6,948 nucleotides of DNA from Mariprofundaceae bacterium (GCA_030950975.1 JAUZQL010000246.1:1-6948); one strand, 5' to 3'. Counted from the first letter of the stretch, positions 1 to 6,363 are shown. Translations and numbers: made by a program. The notes: generated by a model not told the origin, from the letters alone.

Positions 1-1456
1 CTTTTTGAAAAAGTTCCTTTAAACTAAATCGCTTAATCTCAGGCTCCCGATTGCCTTTTGTTTCACGTTCAATAATACCATAATCCATATACGTTTCAGG
101 TAAAAGTGCTTCTGGCGTTGCGAGCAGGTTGGATAAATGCATTCCTTGACTCCAAGCATATTTACCAGGACGCTTTACATTGCCAATCAGTAACACAGGA
201 TTTTCTTCAAAATCGAGTGTTGAAAAAACCTTAAGAATATCACCATTATGCAAACTTGTTTTTAAGCCATGTTTTTTTAACGCAATATTTTTTACATAAT
301 TTTTCTTGTTTGCTCCCATGCCTTCGATAGTGGCTTTATTTATATAAGCTTTGGGCAACAAACCACCCGCCAAATGAATAAGCTGTGCTACATTAGTATG
401 ATCTTTAAGTTCATAAATAGCAGGGCGCAATACAGCACCTGCAATACTGGCAGTCATACCAATCGGCGGTACAAAAACCACATCGCCTGGCAATAAACGA
501 ACATCTTTGCTTGTATCTCCTTTCAGTAGGAAGTCATACAAATCAATCGTGGTAATCAATTTTCCTCGGCGTTTAAGCTGAATAGTGCGAAGTGAACCTG
601 TTTTCTTCACACCACCCGATACCATTAAGGCTTGCGATAATGTTGCCAAACCACTCACTACATAAGAACCTGGTTGTGAGACTTCACCCAAGGCAAAAAT
701 ACGTATGGATCTTAATTTTCCCATATTAACGCTAGCACTTACACCAACCATTTTTTTACCAATCGCTTGCGCCAAAAGAGCCTTAGCATTCGAGAAATTC
801 ATGCCTGCCAAAGTGATGGGTCCAATATTTGGAAAAGCAACGACCCCTTCACGATCAATAAGCAATTTAAATTGATCACTTTTAGCACCAAAAAGCTGTA
901 CATTGAGTTCATCACCAGGTCCAAGTACATATTCTGCAGGTACAGGAATATCCGTTGCAGGTGCAAATGTTGACGGACTTCCTGCAAATAAGGCATAACC
1001 AAATTGCTGTAAATGACTAGTGTCAACGGTTAACGGTTTGGATTCAGCCACAAAATCAGCAAATGATTTGCGCAATTCAAGTTGATCAGCACTCACTTGT
1101 GAAGCTACTTTAACCACGGGGACATCAACTTTTACAGAAGACTGGATTTCAGCATTTTGTTGTGCGACATCCACTGTTCCATGTTTAATTTTAGCTTCAA
1201 CGGGACTACTACCAAGGGCTCTTGGTTTTATATTTTCAGGTCCTGTAACAGGCGTGTTAGATCTTGTAGGAGCAACATTGGAGACACCGACTTGCTGAGC
1301 TAGCTTTGCTTTTTCACTCGGAGATAATTGTTGAACCATTTGCAATTGTGCGGCTGATAACTGAAGTGCTTGAGCAGTATTTATACTTACAATGCTCCCC
1401 AAACATAGCAAGAACACATAGCTAATAAAAAAACGTTTTATATTCTTTAAACACAT
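1..1456 (-). CDS. SLBB-domain polysaccharide export protein (N-terminal part, truncated by window edge)
   Basis: This gene reads leftward and is cut by the window edge after 485 codons with no stop. The chosen start (ATG at 1456-1454) opens a signal peptide: a short basic segment (KNIKR), a hydrophobic core, and a T-A-Q-A signal-peptidase-I site near residue 30. A low-complexity, Gln- and Ser-rich stretch follows to about residue 170. The Wza-type polysaccharide export domain begins at VPAEYVLGPGDELNVQLFG (172-190). Three SLBB repeats follow near 253-297 (ALGEVSQPGSY), 337-375 (AGAVLRPAIYEL) and 421-465 (IGNVKRPGKYAW). Family members form periplasmic/outer-membrane channels for capsule or exopolysaccharide. 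The layout resembles the longer WbfF/OtnA-like proteins rather than the roughly 380-residue Wza, so several hundred residues may lie outside. The ATG in another frame at 1463 meets a stop after 13 codons. The ribosome site is weak. Family assignment is firm; the polysaccharide is unknown. Confidence 0.9.
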   Translation of the reverse strand, partial: MCLKNIKRFFISYVFLLCLGSIVSINTAQALQLSAAQLQMVQQLSPSEKAKLAQQVGVSNVAPTRSNTPVTGPENIKPRALGSSPVEAKIKHGTVDVAQQNAEIQSSVKVDVPVVKVASQVSADQLELRKSFADFVAESKPLTVDTSHLQQFGYALFAGSPSTFAPATDIPVPAEYVLGPGDELNVQLFGAKSDQFKLLIDREGVVAFPNIGPITLAGMNFSNAKALLAQAIGKKMVGVSASVNMGKLRSIRIFALGEVSQPGSYVVSGLATLSQALMVSGGVKKTGSLRTIQLKRRGKLITTIDLYDFLLKGDTSKDVRLLPGDVVFVPPIGMTASIAGAVLRPAIYELKDHTNVAQLIHLAGGLLPKAYINKATIEGMGANKKNYVKNIALKKHGLKTSLHNGDILKVFSTLDFEENPVLLIGNVKRPGKYAWSQGMHLSNLLATPEALLPETYMDYGIIERETKGNREPEIKRFSLKELFQK

Positions 1457-1516
1457 ACTTCATTCACCCATACCTATCACTCATTTTTTCAACTTACCCA
1501 ATAAACAGTGGCGAGC

Positions 1517-1544
1517 ATCATACAAAGCAGGCTTTGAATATCAA
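1517..1544 (-). promoter_or_regulatory. Sigma70-like promoter for the polysaccharide export gene
   Basis: Read on the minus strand, TTGATA (1544-1539, 5 of 6 to the -35 consensus) is followed after 16 nt by TATGAT (1522-1517, 5 of 6 to the -10 consensus). Transcription would begin near 1510 and give a leader of about 54 nt before the ATG at 1456. This is the best promoter match in the 188-nt gap between the divergent export gene and typA. It is a consensus match only, with no experimental support. Confidence 0.55.
1523..1536. repeat. Operator-like inverted repeat inside the export-gene promoter spacer
   Basis: CAAAGC-AG-GCTTTG is a perfect 6+2+6 inverted repeat. It lies wholly between the -10 and -35 hexamers of the minus-strand promoter at 1517-1544, where a bound protein would block or reshape polymerase binding. 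The repeat is seen directly; a regulatory role is inferred. It also overlaps the left arm of the longer stem at 1524-1558. Confidence 0.4.
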
Positions 1545-1558
1545 TTGAAGTCTGCTTT
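1524..1558 (+). repeat. Long imperfect inverted repeat between the divergent genes
   Basis: AAAGCAGGCTT (1524-1534) can pair with AAGTCTGCTTT (1548-1558) over 11 positions, with one G-U wobble in plus-strand RNA and a 13-nt loop. On the minus strand the wobble becomes an A-C mismatch. No U-tract adequate for termination follows on the plus strand. It could be a DNA cruciform or a two-half-site protein-binding region, or an RNA hairpin if a typA transcript starts further upstream. Confidence 0.35.
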
Positions 1559-1574
1559 CTATTACCACGTTGGC

Positions 1575-1583
1575 TGTTACTAT
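1575..1583 (+). promoter_or_regulatory. Candidate extended -10 promoter for typA
   Basis: TGTTACTAT matches an extended -10 element (TGn followed by TACTAT, 4 of 6 to TATAAT). Initiation would fall near 1590, giving a leader of about 55 nt. The -35 region around 1555-1560 is poor. An alternative, TTGGCT (1570-1575) with TTTTAA (1593-1598) 17 nt downstream, is no better, so the typA promoter stays uncertain. Confidence 0.25.
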
Positions 1584-1597
1584 GCGCGACGATTTTA

Positions 1598-1624
1598 AGC
1601 TGCATGTTTTTTTAATTGGCAGCT
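1598..1624 (+). other. Small hairpin in the typA leader
   Basis: AGCTGC (1598-1603) and GCAGCT (1619-1624) are perfectly complementary, separated by a 15-nt, T-rich loop. The right arm ends 6 nt before the GAGG ribosome-binding site of typA (1631-1634). A hairpin here would sit in the mRNA leader close to the ribosome site. Six base pairs with a long loop is weak, so chance is possible. Confidence 0.2.
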
Positions 1625-1644
1625 GTCTTTGAGGTTAACAACGT

Positions 1645-3465
1645 ATGTCACGCAAATTACGCAACATCGCCATCATCGCTCACGTGGATCATGGTAAAAC
1701 GACACTGGTGGATGAATTACTAAAACAATCAGGAACATTTGATAATGTTCGTGAAGCTGTAGATACCTGTGTTATGGATTCTAATGCCATTGAAAAAGAA
1801 CGTGGGATTACTATTTTAGCAAAAAATACAGCGATTGATTATGGCGATATGCATATCAACATCGTAGACACCCCAGGCCATGCGGACTTCGGCGGCGAAG
1901 TTGAACGTGTATTGAACATGGTTGATGGCGTGGTTTTATTGGTAGATGCAGCAGAAGGTCCGATGCCTCAAACACGCTTTGTAACATCGAAAGCCTTGGC
2001 TTTGGGCTTAAAACCAATTGTGGTTGTGAATAAAATTGACCGTGATGGTGCTGATCCTGATGGTGTTGTTGATAAAACATTTGATTTGTTTTCAGCCTTG
2101 GGTGCAACCGACGAACAGCTTGATTTCCCAGTGGTCTTTGCATCGGCAAAAAATGGCTATGCCATGACGGATCATACCGAAAAATCTGACAATATGATTT
2201 GCCTATTCGACACCATCATCGAGCATGTTGAAGCACCTTCAGGAAGCGCTGATGCACCTTTACAAATGTTGGCAACTACTTTGGATTGGGATGATTATAT
2301 CGGACGTATTGTGATTGGTCGTATTGCCAATGGTCGCGTTAAAATCGGTCAAGAAGTCACTGTGATCCATGCTGATAGCACAACAGAAAATTTCAAAATA
2401 TCTAAACTTTTAGGCTTTGTCGGTTTGGATCGTGTTGAAATCACTGAAGCAGAATGTGGTGATTTGATTGCGGTTGCTGGTTTGGAAAGCATTAATATTG
2501 GCGAAACAATGGCTGATAAAGACGAACCGATTGCCTTGCCTGTGATTCACGTCGATGAACCAACCTTGAGCATGGAATTACATGTCAATAATTCACCGCT
2601 TGCAGGGACTGAAGGCAAATTCATTACCACACGTCAAATTCGTGATCGTTTATTTAAAGAAGTACGTACCAACGTAGCCATGAAAGTGGAAGAAACCGAT
2701 TCGGCTGATATTTATAAAATTTCAGGTCGTGGCGAACTTCAAATTGGTATTTTACTTGAAAACATGCGCCGTGAAGGCTTTGAAATGGCGGTTTCTCGTC
2801 CAACCGTGATTGTTCGTGTGATTGATGGTGTGAAAAAAGAACCTTATGAAAGTGTGACCATTGATGTTCAATCAGAATATCAAGGTAGTGTCATTGAAAA
2901 GATGGGCATCCGTGGTGCAGAAATGACTGGTATGGAAACTGCTGACGATGGCATGACACGTATTGAGTTTATTGCGCCAACCCGTGGTTTGATTGGTTAT
3001 ACCTCTGAATTTATGACTGACACACGTGGTACTGGTGTGATGAATCATGTGTTCCATGAATATGGTAATTATGTCGGCGCACTTCCAGGCCGTCAAAATG
3101 GTGTGTTGATATCGATGGCAACGGGTGAAACTGTTGCTTTTGGTATGTGGAAAATTCAAGAGCGTGGAAAATTGTTCTTCGGTGCTAATGTGAAGGTTTA
3201 TGAAGGTATGATTGTTGGTATTCATGCTCGTGATAACGATTTGGTTGTCAATCCAACACGTGAAAAGAAATTGACCAATGTTCGTTCATCAGGTACGGAT
3301 GAAGCCGTTAACTTGATTCCACCAATAGAACTTTCATTGGAGCGGGCAATTGAATTTATTGCGGATGATGAATTGGTTGAAATTACACCGAAAAGCATTC
3401 GTTTACGCAAACGCTTCTTAACTGAAAATGAACGCAAGCGTAGTACACCAAAGAAAGCTAAGTAA
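1645..3465 (+). CDS. typA: Translational GTPase TypA/BipA
   Basis: This is a complete 606-residue protein, the usual family length, preceded by GAGG 10 nt before the ATG. TypA/BipA is an EF-G-like GTPase that binds the 70S ribosome and supports large-subunit assembly and growth at low temperature or under stress. All G motifs are visible: G1 AHVDHGKTT (12-20), G2 in EKERGIT (50-56), G3 DTPGH (75-79), G4 NKID (129-132) and G5 SAK (167-169). A beta-barrel domain and two EF-G-like alpha/beta domains follow. The BipA-specific C-terminal domain carries KKLTNVRSSGTDEA (541-554), close to the E. coli version, and the protein ends in a basic tail. The catalytic His of G3 (H79) is intact. The gene stands alone, divergent from the export gene and convergent with ftsX, with its own terminator. 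Identification is secure. Confidence 0.98.
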   Translation: MSRKLRNIAIIAHVDHGKTTLVDELLKQSGTFDNVREAVDTCVMDSNAIEKERGITILAKNTAIDYGDMHINIVDTPGHADFGGEVERVLNMVDGVVLLVDAAEGPMPQTRFVTSKALALGLKPIVVVNKIDRDGADPDGVVDKTFDLFSALGATDEQLDFPVVFASAKNGYAMTDHTEKSDNMICLFDTIIEHVEAPSGSADAPLQMLATTLDWDDYIGRIVIGRIANGRVKIGQEVTVIHADSTTENFKISKLLGFVGLDRVEITEAECGDLIAVAGLESINIGETMADKDEPIALPVIHVDEPTLSMELHVNNSPLAGTEGKFITTRQIRDRLFKEVRTNVAMKVEETDSADIYKISGRGELQIGILLENMRREGFEMAVSRPTVIVRVIDGVKKEPYESVTIDVQSEYQGSVIEKMGIRGAEMTGMETADDGMTRIEFIAPTRGLIGYTSEFMTDTRGTGVMNHVFHEYGNYVGALPGRQNGVLISMATGETVAFGMWKIQERGKLFFGANVKVYEGMIVGIHARDNDLVVNPTREKKLTNVRSSGTDEAVNLIPPIELSLERAIEFIADDELVEITPKSIRLRKRFLTENERKRSTPKKAK

Positions 3466-3486
3466 TCAAATCGTAAGCCCAACATT

Positions 3487-3517
3487 AAAGCCGCAGCTAA
3501 ACACTGCGGCTTTTTTT
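3487..3517 (+). terminator. Intrinsic terminator after typA
   Basis: A perfect 10-bp stem, AAAGCCGCAG (3487-3496) with CTGCGGCTTT (3504-3513), closes a 7-nt loop, and the run of T reaches 3517. It starts 22 nt after the typA stop. Read from the other side it also lies just past the ftsX stop (3536), but the T-run there is only TTTAATGTT, so termination of ftsEX would be weaker. Confidence 0.93.
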
Positions 3518-3535
3518 ATGCCTTAAATATTCACC

Positions 3536-4411
3536 TTAAACATCCACACTATCTGGTGACTCCAAACGTGCCGTTGCCACCGCCGCACCCAAACATCCCA
3601 ACACTGCACCACCCAACAATAAGGGTAATAACATCACCCATATATTTAAATTCACAGATACATTGTCTAACCATGAAGCAACTCCCCACACCCAAGGCCA
3701 CAACAAGCCCCATGCTAACAAGCCCGCCGCTGCACCCAGTGCCAAACCTTCCAATAAAAAAGGCATGCGTACAAACCATTCTTTAGCCCCCATCAAACGC
3801 ATCAAATAGACCTCATCGGCCCGCGCTAATAAAATCATGCGCAAGGTATTTGACACAATCAATGACATCGCTAAGCCTAATAACAATGTTACAAACCAAG
3901 CCAAATACGCTGCTTTATTGAGTACATCACGCATCCCAAGTAAGCGCACTTCATCTTCATTGATACTTGCACCGACTCGTTGTGCTGTTTCACGGACATC
4001 ATCTACTACAAACAGCCCACCATCATCAGCTTGTAATGATAACACCAAGGTTTCAGGCAAATGTTTTGCCATCAAGGCTGCATTCGCCACGCCTTGACCC
4101 AACCATTGTTGCATCCAATCCGCAGCCTCATCATGGGATACGGATGTTACGGTTACAACACCCGGAACTTGCTGCAAATCACGTTTCAATGCCGTTAATT
4201 GATCGTTGGATGCTTGCGGTAAATAGACATGCAACACCATATTTTTTTGCCATGCCCCGACCCAATCACCCGTTGCCTGAAGCCCCATCCAAACCGACCC
4301 CAGTGCCCAAAGCGCAATTGCCACAATCATTAGCGCAAGATATTGATGAATGCCCAAAGGCGGCATGTTCCATCCACCGGGCAAATGAATTTTTACTTTT
4401 TCAGACTGCAT
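3536..4411 (-). CDS. ftsX: Cell division protein FtsX
   Basis: FtsX is the inner-membrane partner of FtsE. The complex sits at the septal ring and drives activation of peptidoglycan amidases, through EnvC in enterobacteria. From the ATG at 4411 the product has 291 residues: TM1 about 24-44, a periplasmic domain about 45-165, TM2 about 168-192, TM3 about 217-244 and TM4 about 259-281. The conserved segment after TM2 (NTLRMILLARADEVYLMRLMG, 188-208) matches the FtsX cytoplasmic loop. I chose 4411 because GGGAG lies 6 nt upstream. An in-frame ATG at 4438 would add nine residues but has a poor ribosome site. The gene overlaps ftsE by 11 nt, which suggests translational coupling. The N-terminal cytoplasmic part is shorter than in E. 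coli FtsX (352 residues). The protein is strikingly Trp-rich, with 15 residues. Confidence 0.93.
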   Translation of the reverse strand: MQSEKVKIHLPGGWNMPPLGIHQYLALMIVAIALWALGSVWMGLQATGDWVGAWQKNMVLHVYLPQASNDQLTALKRDLQQVPGVVTVTSVSHDEAADWMQQWLGQGVANAALMAKHLPETLVLSLQADDGGLFVVDDVRETAQRVGASINEDEVRLLGMRDVLNKAAYLAWFVTLLLGLAMSLIVSNTLRMILLARADEVYLMRLMGAKEWFVRMPFLLEGLALGAAAGLLAWGLLWPWVWGVASWLDNVSVNLNIWVMLLPLLLGGAVLGCLGAAVATARLESPDSVDV

Positions 4412-5087
4412 AACTATCTCCCACCAATGCGCCTGCATGCAGTTGCACCACTCGTCCCGGATGTGAGTTTAATAAATGTAAATCATGGGTTGCCATAATC
4501 ACCGTCATGCCCAATTGATTCAATCCCATCAATAAATCCAACACATGCCTTGCTGTTGCTTCATCTAAATTACCTGTTGGCTCATCAGCTAAAACCACGG
4601 GTGGCGTTGCCATCATTGCCCGTGCAATCGCAATACGTTGCTGTTCGCCACCCGATAAGGCTTCAGGATAGGACCACAAACGATCACCCAAATGCACATA
4701 ATCCAAGACCTTTTGCACGCGTCCAATCAAACGTTGTTTCTTCCAACCTTGAATATGTAAGGGCAAGGCGACATTCTCAAAAACAGTCCTAGAAAAGAGT
4801 AAACGTTGATCCTGAAAGCACACACCCGTTCGACGGCGCAAGCTCCGAATATCATCTTCACTGGCTTTACGCATATCCCAACCTTGAACTTGAAGAGCCC
4901 CCGAAGTAGGGCGCAAGCCACCATAAAACATGCGTAATAAAGAGGATTTACCTGCCCCACTTTCACCTGTTAAATAGACAAATTGCCCTTGTTCCACTGT
5001 TAAGTTGATACCCGAAAGAGCAATTTTTCCTGTTGGGTAACGAAGCATCAGTTGTTTCATATCCATCATGATTTTACGTTCAGTCAT
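4401..5087 (-). CDS. ftsE: Cell division ATP-binding protein FtsE
   Basis: FtsE is the cytoplasmic ATPase of the FtsEX complex and couples ATP hydrolysis to septal wall remodelling. The 228-residue product has normal length and a full ABC motif set: Walker A GESGAGKS (41-48), Q-loop Q92 in VCFQDQRLL, signature LSGGEQQR (144-151), Walker B VVLADE (164-169), a D-loop with GNLD, and the switch His H201 in ATHD. The TVFENVALPL stretch (101-110) after the Q-loop is typical of FtsE and separates it from LolD-like ATPases, and the adjacent ftsX confirms the assignment. The ATG at 5087 is preceded in frame by a stop, so the frame cannot extend; M7, M8 and M10 are alternatives without clear ribosome sites. 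No ftsY lies upstream, unlike the enterobacterial ftsY-ftsE-ftsX order. Confidence 0.96.
   Translation of the reverse strand: MTERKIMMDMKQLMLRYPTGKIALSGINLTVEQGQFVYLTGESGAGKSSLLRMFYGGLRPTSGALQVQGWDMRKASEDDIRSLRRRTGVCFQDQRLLFSRTVFENVALPLHIQGWKKQRLIGRVQKVLDYVHLGDRLWSYPEALSGGEQQRIAIARAMMATPPVVLADEPTGNLDEATARHVLDLLMGLNQLGMTVIMATHDLHLLNSHPGRVVQLHAGALVGDSYAV
4418..4422 (-). promoter_or_regulatory. Ribosome binding site deciding the ftsX start
   Basis: GGGAG on the minus strand lies 6 nt before the ATG at 4411, inside the end of ftsE. No comparable site precedes the alternative ATG at 4438. This supports the 291-residue FtsX and the 11-nt overlap with ftsE. Confidence 0.7.
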
Positions 5088-5100
5088 AAGTCATTTCCAT
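5080..5100 (-). other. Possible six-codon upstream ORF overlapping the ftsE start
   Basis: On the minus strand an ATG at 5100 opens the reading frame M-E-M-T-Y-D followed by TGA (5082-5080), ending 3 nt past the ftsE ATG codon in another frame. A strong purine-rich site, GAGGGG (5111-5106), is spaced 5 nt from this ATG, whereas the ftsE ATG itself has only a weak GGA 8 nt upstream. Ribosomes could load on the mini-ORF and restart at ftsE. So short an ORF may be accidental. Confidence 0.25.
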
Positions 5101-5150
5101 CCGTTCCCCTCTTTCCCATAAGCTATCCACCAGATTCAAGCAACAGCCTG

Positions 5151-5179
5151 CTGACAAGAAGCCTGAAAAACTTCATCAT
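5151..5179 (+). promoter_or_regulatory. Candidate promoter placing +1 at the start codon of the zinc-ribbon gene
   Basis: CTGACA (5151-5156, 5 of 6 to the -35 consensus) is followed after 17 nt by CATCAT (5174-5179, 4 of 6 to the -10 consensus). With the usual spacing, transcription would begin at about 5186, the A of the ATG of the downstream gene. The same DNA read on the minus strand gives TATGAT (5180-5175), a possible -10 for ftsE but with a poor -35. Confidence 0.35.
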
Positions 5180-5185
5180 AGCCGC

Positions 5186-5851
5186 ATGCATGTGACCTGC
5201 CCTAAATGCCAAGCAACCTATGAACTCAAGCATGATGTACAGCATGCTTTGCTTGTTTGTCATCGTTGCAAAAGCGAATTTACCACCGACGATATTCCCG
5301 TGATTGAAAAGCCAGTGCCATCATCCGATAGCATGTATCTTGCATCCAAACGTAAAAAAACACGCATCTGGCCGTGGCTCACCGTTGTGCTACTGATTGT
5401 GGCGAGTTTTGGTATGCAATACAATCAAGACATCTGGATTCAGCAAGCTCAGATCAGAAATATTCTCGCACAACTTCACTATCCCATGCAAGCACAAGCC
5501 AGCGATTGGTTGATTCTTCGCAATCAAAGCCATCGACAGTGGGTAACACGTCAAGATGGTAGCAAAGTGCTCGTTCTCACTGGCAGTATTCAAAATCGTC
5601 TCAATGCTGCCCAACAACTACCTCAACTCACCATTCATTTTTATGAATCAGCCAATACACGCCCGATTCAAAGTATCACCACATTTATCACCATGCCGCC
5701 TAGCTTACCTGATATTCGACATGCTCCCTATATTCAACCTGATATCGATCGTACACCAATGAAAGGCTATGAAAAACGTGATTTCACGCTTGTTTTTGAA
5801 CATGTTCCTGAGCATAGCCGAGAATTTTCAATCGAGGTTAGCCTTAAGTAA
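5186..5851 (+). CDS. Zinc-ribbon (MJ0042-type) single-pass membrane protein with DUF3426-like C-terminus
   Basis: The 221-residue product begins with a zinc ribbon: C5-P-K-C8 and C25-H-R-C28, two CxxC knuckles 16 residues apart, preceded by the usual TCPKCQATYEL pattern. A charged linker leads to a KRKKTR cluster (55-60) and one membrane segment (about 61-77). The positive charges before the helix place the zinc ribbon in the cytoplasm and the C-terminal part (about 80-221) outside. That part resembles the DUF3426 domain, including the beta-strand stretch VLTGSIQNR (130-138). Such proteins are widespread in proteobacteria and their function is unknown. The gene diverges from ftsE across 98 nt and converges with the ycgN-like gene, 34 nt apart. 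No ribosome site precedes the ATG at 5186. The zinc ribbon is certain; the DUF3426 assignment is likely. Confidence 0.88.
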   Translation: MHVTCPKCQATYELKHDVQHALLVCHRCKSEFTTDDIPVIEKPVPSSDSMYLASKRKKTRIWPWLTVVLLIVASFGMQYNQDIWIQQAQIRNILAQLHYPMQAQASDWLILRNQSHRQWVTRQDGSKVLVLTGSIQNRLNAAQQLPQLTIHFYESANTRPIQSITTFITMPPSLPDIRHAPYIQPDIDRTPMKGYEKRDFTLVFEHVPEHSREFSIEVSLK

Positions 5852-5885
5852 CTGACCTTACACATACCGTCATTCTTGTCATCTT

Positions 5886-6353
5886 TCAATCGGATTTCAG
5901 GGATGACGTTTCTTTTTCATCAACGTCCGTAACATCCATGATATAATCCACCCATTGTTCTTCATCCACATCATCTTCAGAGATACTTTGATGTCGCATC
6001 GATATGCCCAATTCATGCATCTTCTCTTGAGAGCCTGACAACAAAGGATGCCATGCAAACAAGGCTTTGCCTTCAAAACGCAAACGATAAGCGCATGTTT
6101 TGGGCAACCATTGAAAATGTTCCGCTTCAAAGTGTCGCATATTGAGACATTCAGGCACACGCAACAAACGATGACTATAATCCGAACATGCACAGCGATT
6201 GGCATCAAACAAGCGACAAGCGATATGAGTATGCAAGATTTCTCCCGTATCTTCATCTTCAAATTTCTGCATACAACATCGTCCACAACCATCACAAAGT
6301 TGTTCCCACTCAGGCTGCGTTAAAGTATTTAATGGTTTTTCCCAAAAGTTCAT
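5886..6353 (-). CDS. ycgN: YcgN-like cysteine-cluster protein (UPF0260, CxxCxxCC family)
   Basis: The 155-residue product resembles E. coli YcgN throughout: an N-terminal FWEKPL segment, LCDGCGRCC (19-27) giving the C20-C23-C26-C27 cluster, then C46, C54, C56, C69 and C87, with the conserved segments WLPKTCAYR (82-90) and AWHPLLSGS. This family (YkgJ-type CxxCxxCC proteins) is thought to bind zinc or iron, but the biological role is not established. It is probably cytoplasmic, as there is no signal peptide or membrane helix. The C-terminus is longer and more acidic than in E. coli, with many Asp and Glu after residue 124. It lies 10 nt downstream of nadB on the same strand, so the two are probably co-transcribed. 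The ribosome site is weak, which suggests coupling to nadB translation. The family call is firm; the function is open. Confidence 0.93.
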   Translation of the reverse strand: MNFWEKPLNTLTQPEWEQLCDGCGRCCMQKFEDEDTGEILHTHIACRLFDANRCACSDYSHRLLRVPECLNMRHFEAEHFQWLPKTCAYRLRFEGKALFAWHPLLSGSQEKMHELGISMRHQSISEDDVDEEQWVDYIMDVTDVDEKETSSLKSD

Positions 6354-6363
6354 GATGTTTTTC

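Noticed and set aside
767..1026. Short open frames inside the export gene, on both strands
   Set aside because: They lie within the continuous SLBB-protein frame and encode Lys-, Ile- or Leu-rich sequences without recognisable motifs.
1461..1463. ATG upstream of the chosen export-gene start
   Set aside because: It is in a different frame and meets a stop after 13 codons; the ATG at 1456 gives a continuous frame with a clear signal peptide.
1582..1632. A 16-codon plus-strand ORF (MRDDFKLHVFLIGSCL) ending in a TGA that overlaps the typA ribosome site
   Set aside because: It has no ribosome site of its own, overlaps the candidate -10 element, and shows no run of regulatory codons that would mark a leader peptide.
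3549..3786. Open frames on both strands within ftsX
   Set aside because: They are out of frame with the clear FtsX protein, show no family motifs or ribosome sites, and reflect codon bias of the real gene.
4412..4438. Nine-residue N-terminal extension of FtsX from the ATG at 4438
   Set aside because: The ATG at 4411 has GGGAG at 6 nt and a compact overlap with ftsE; the upstream ATG lacks a comparable site. It remains possible.
5868..5908. CGTCAT / ATGACG inverted repeat between the convergent zinc-ribbon and ycgN-like genes as a terminator
   Set aside because: The stem is only 6 bp with a 29-nt loop, has no T-run, and half lies within the ycgN coding region.
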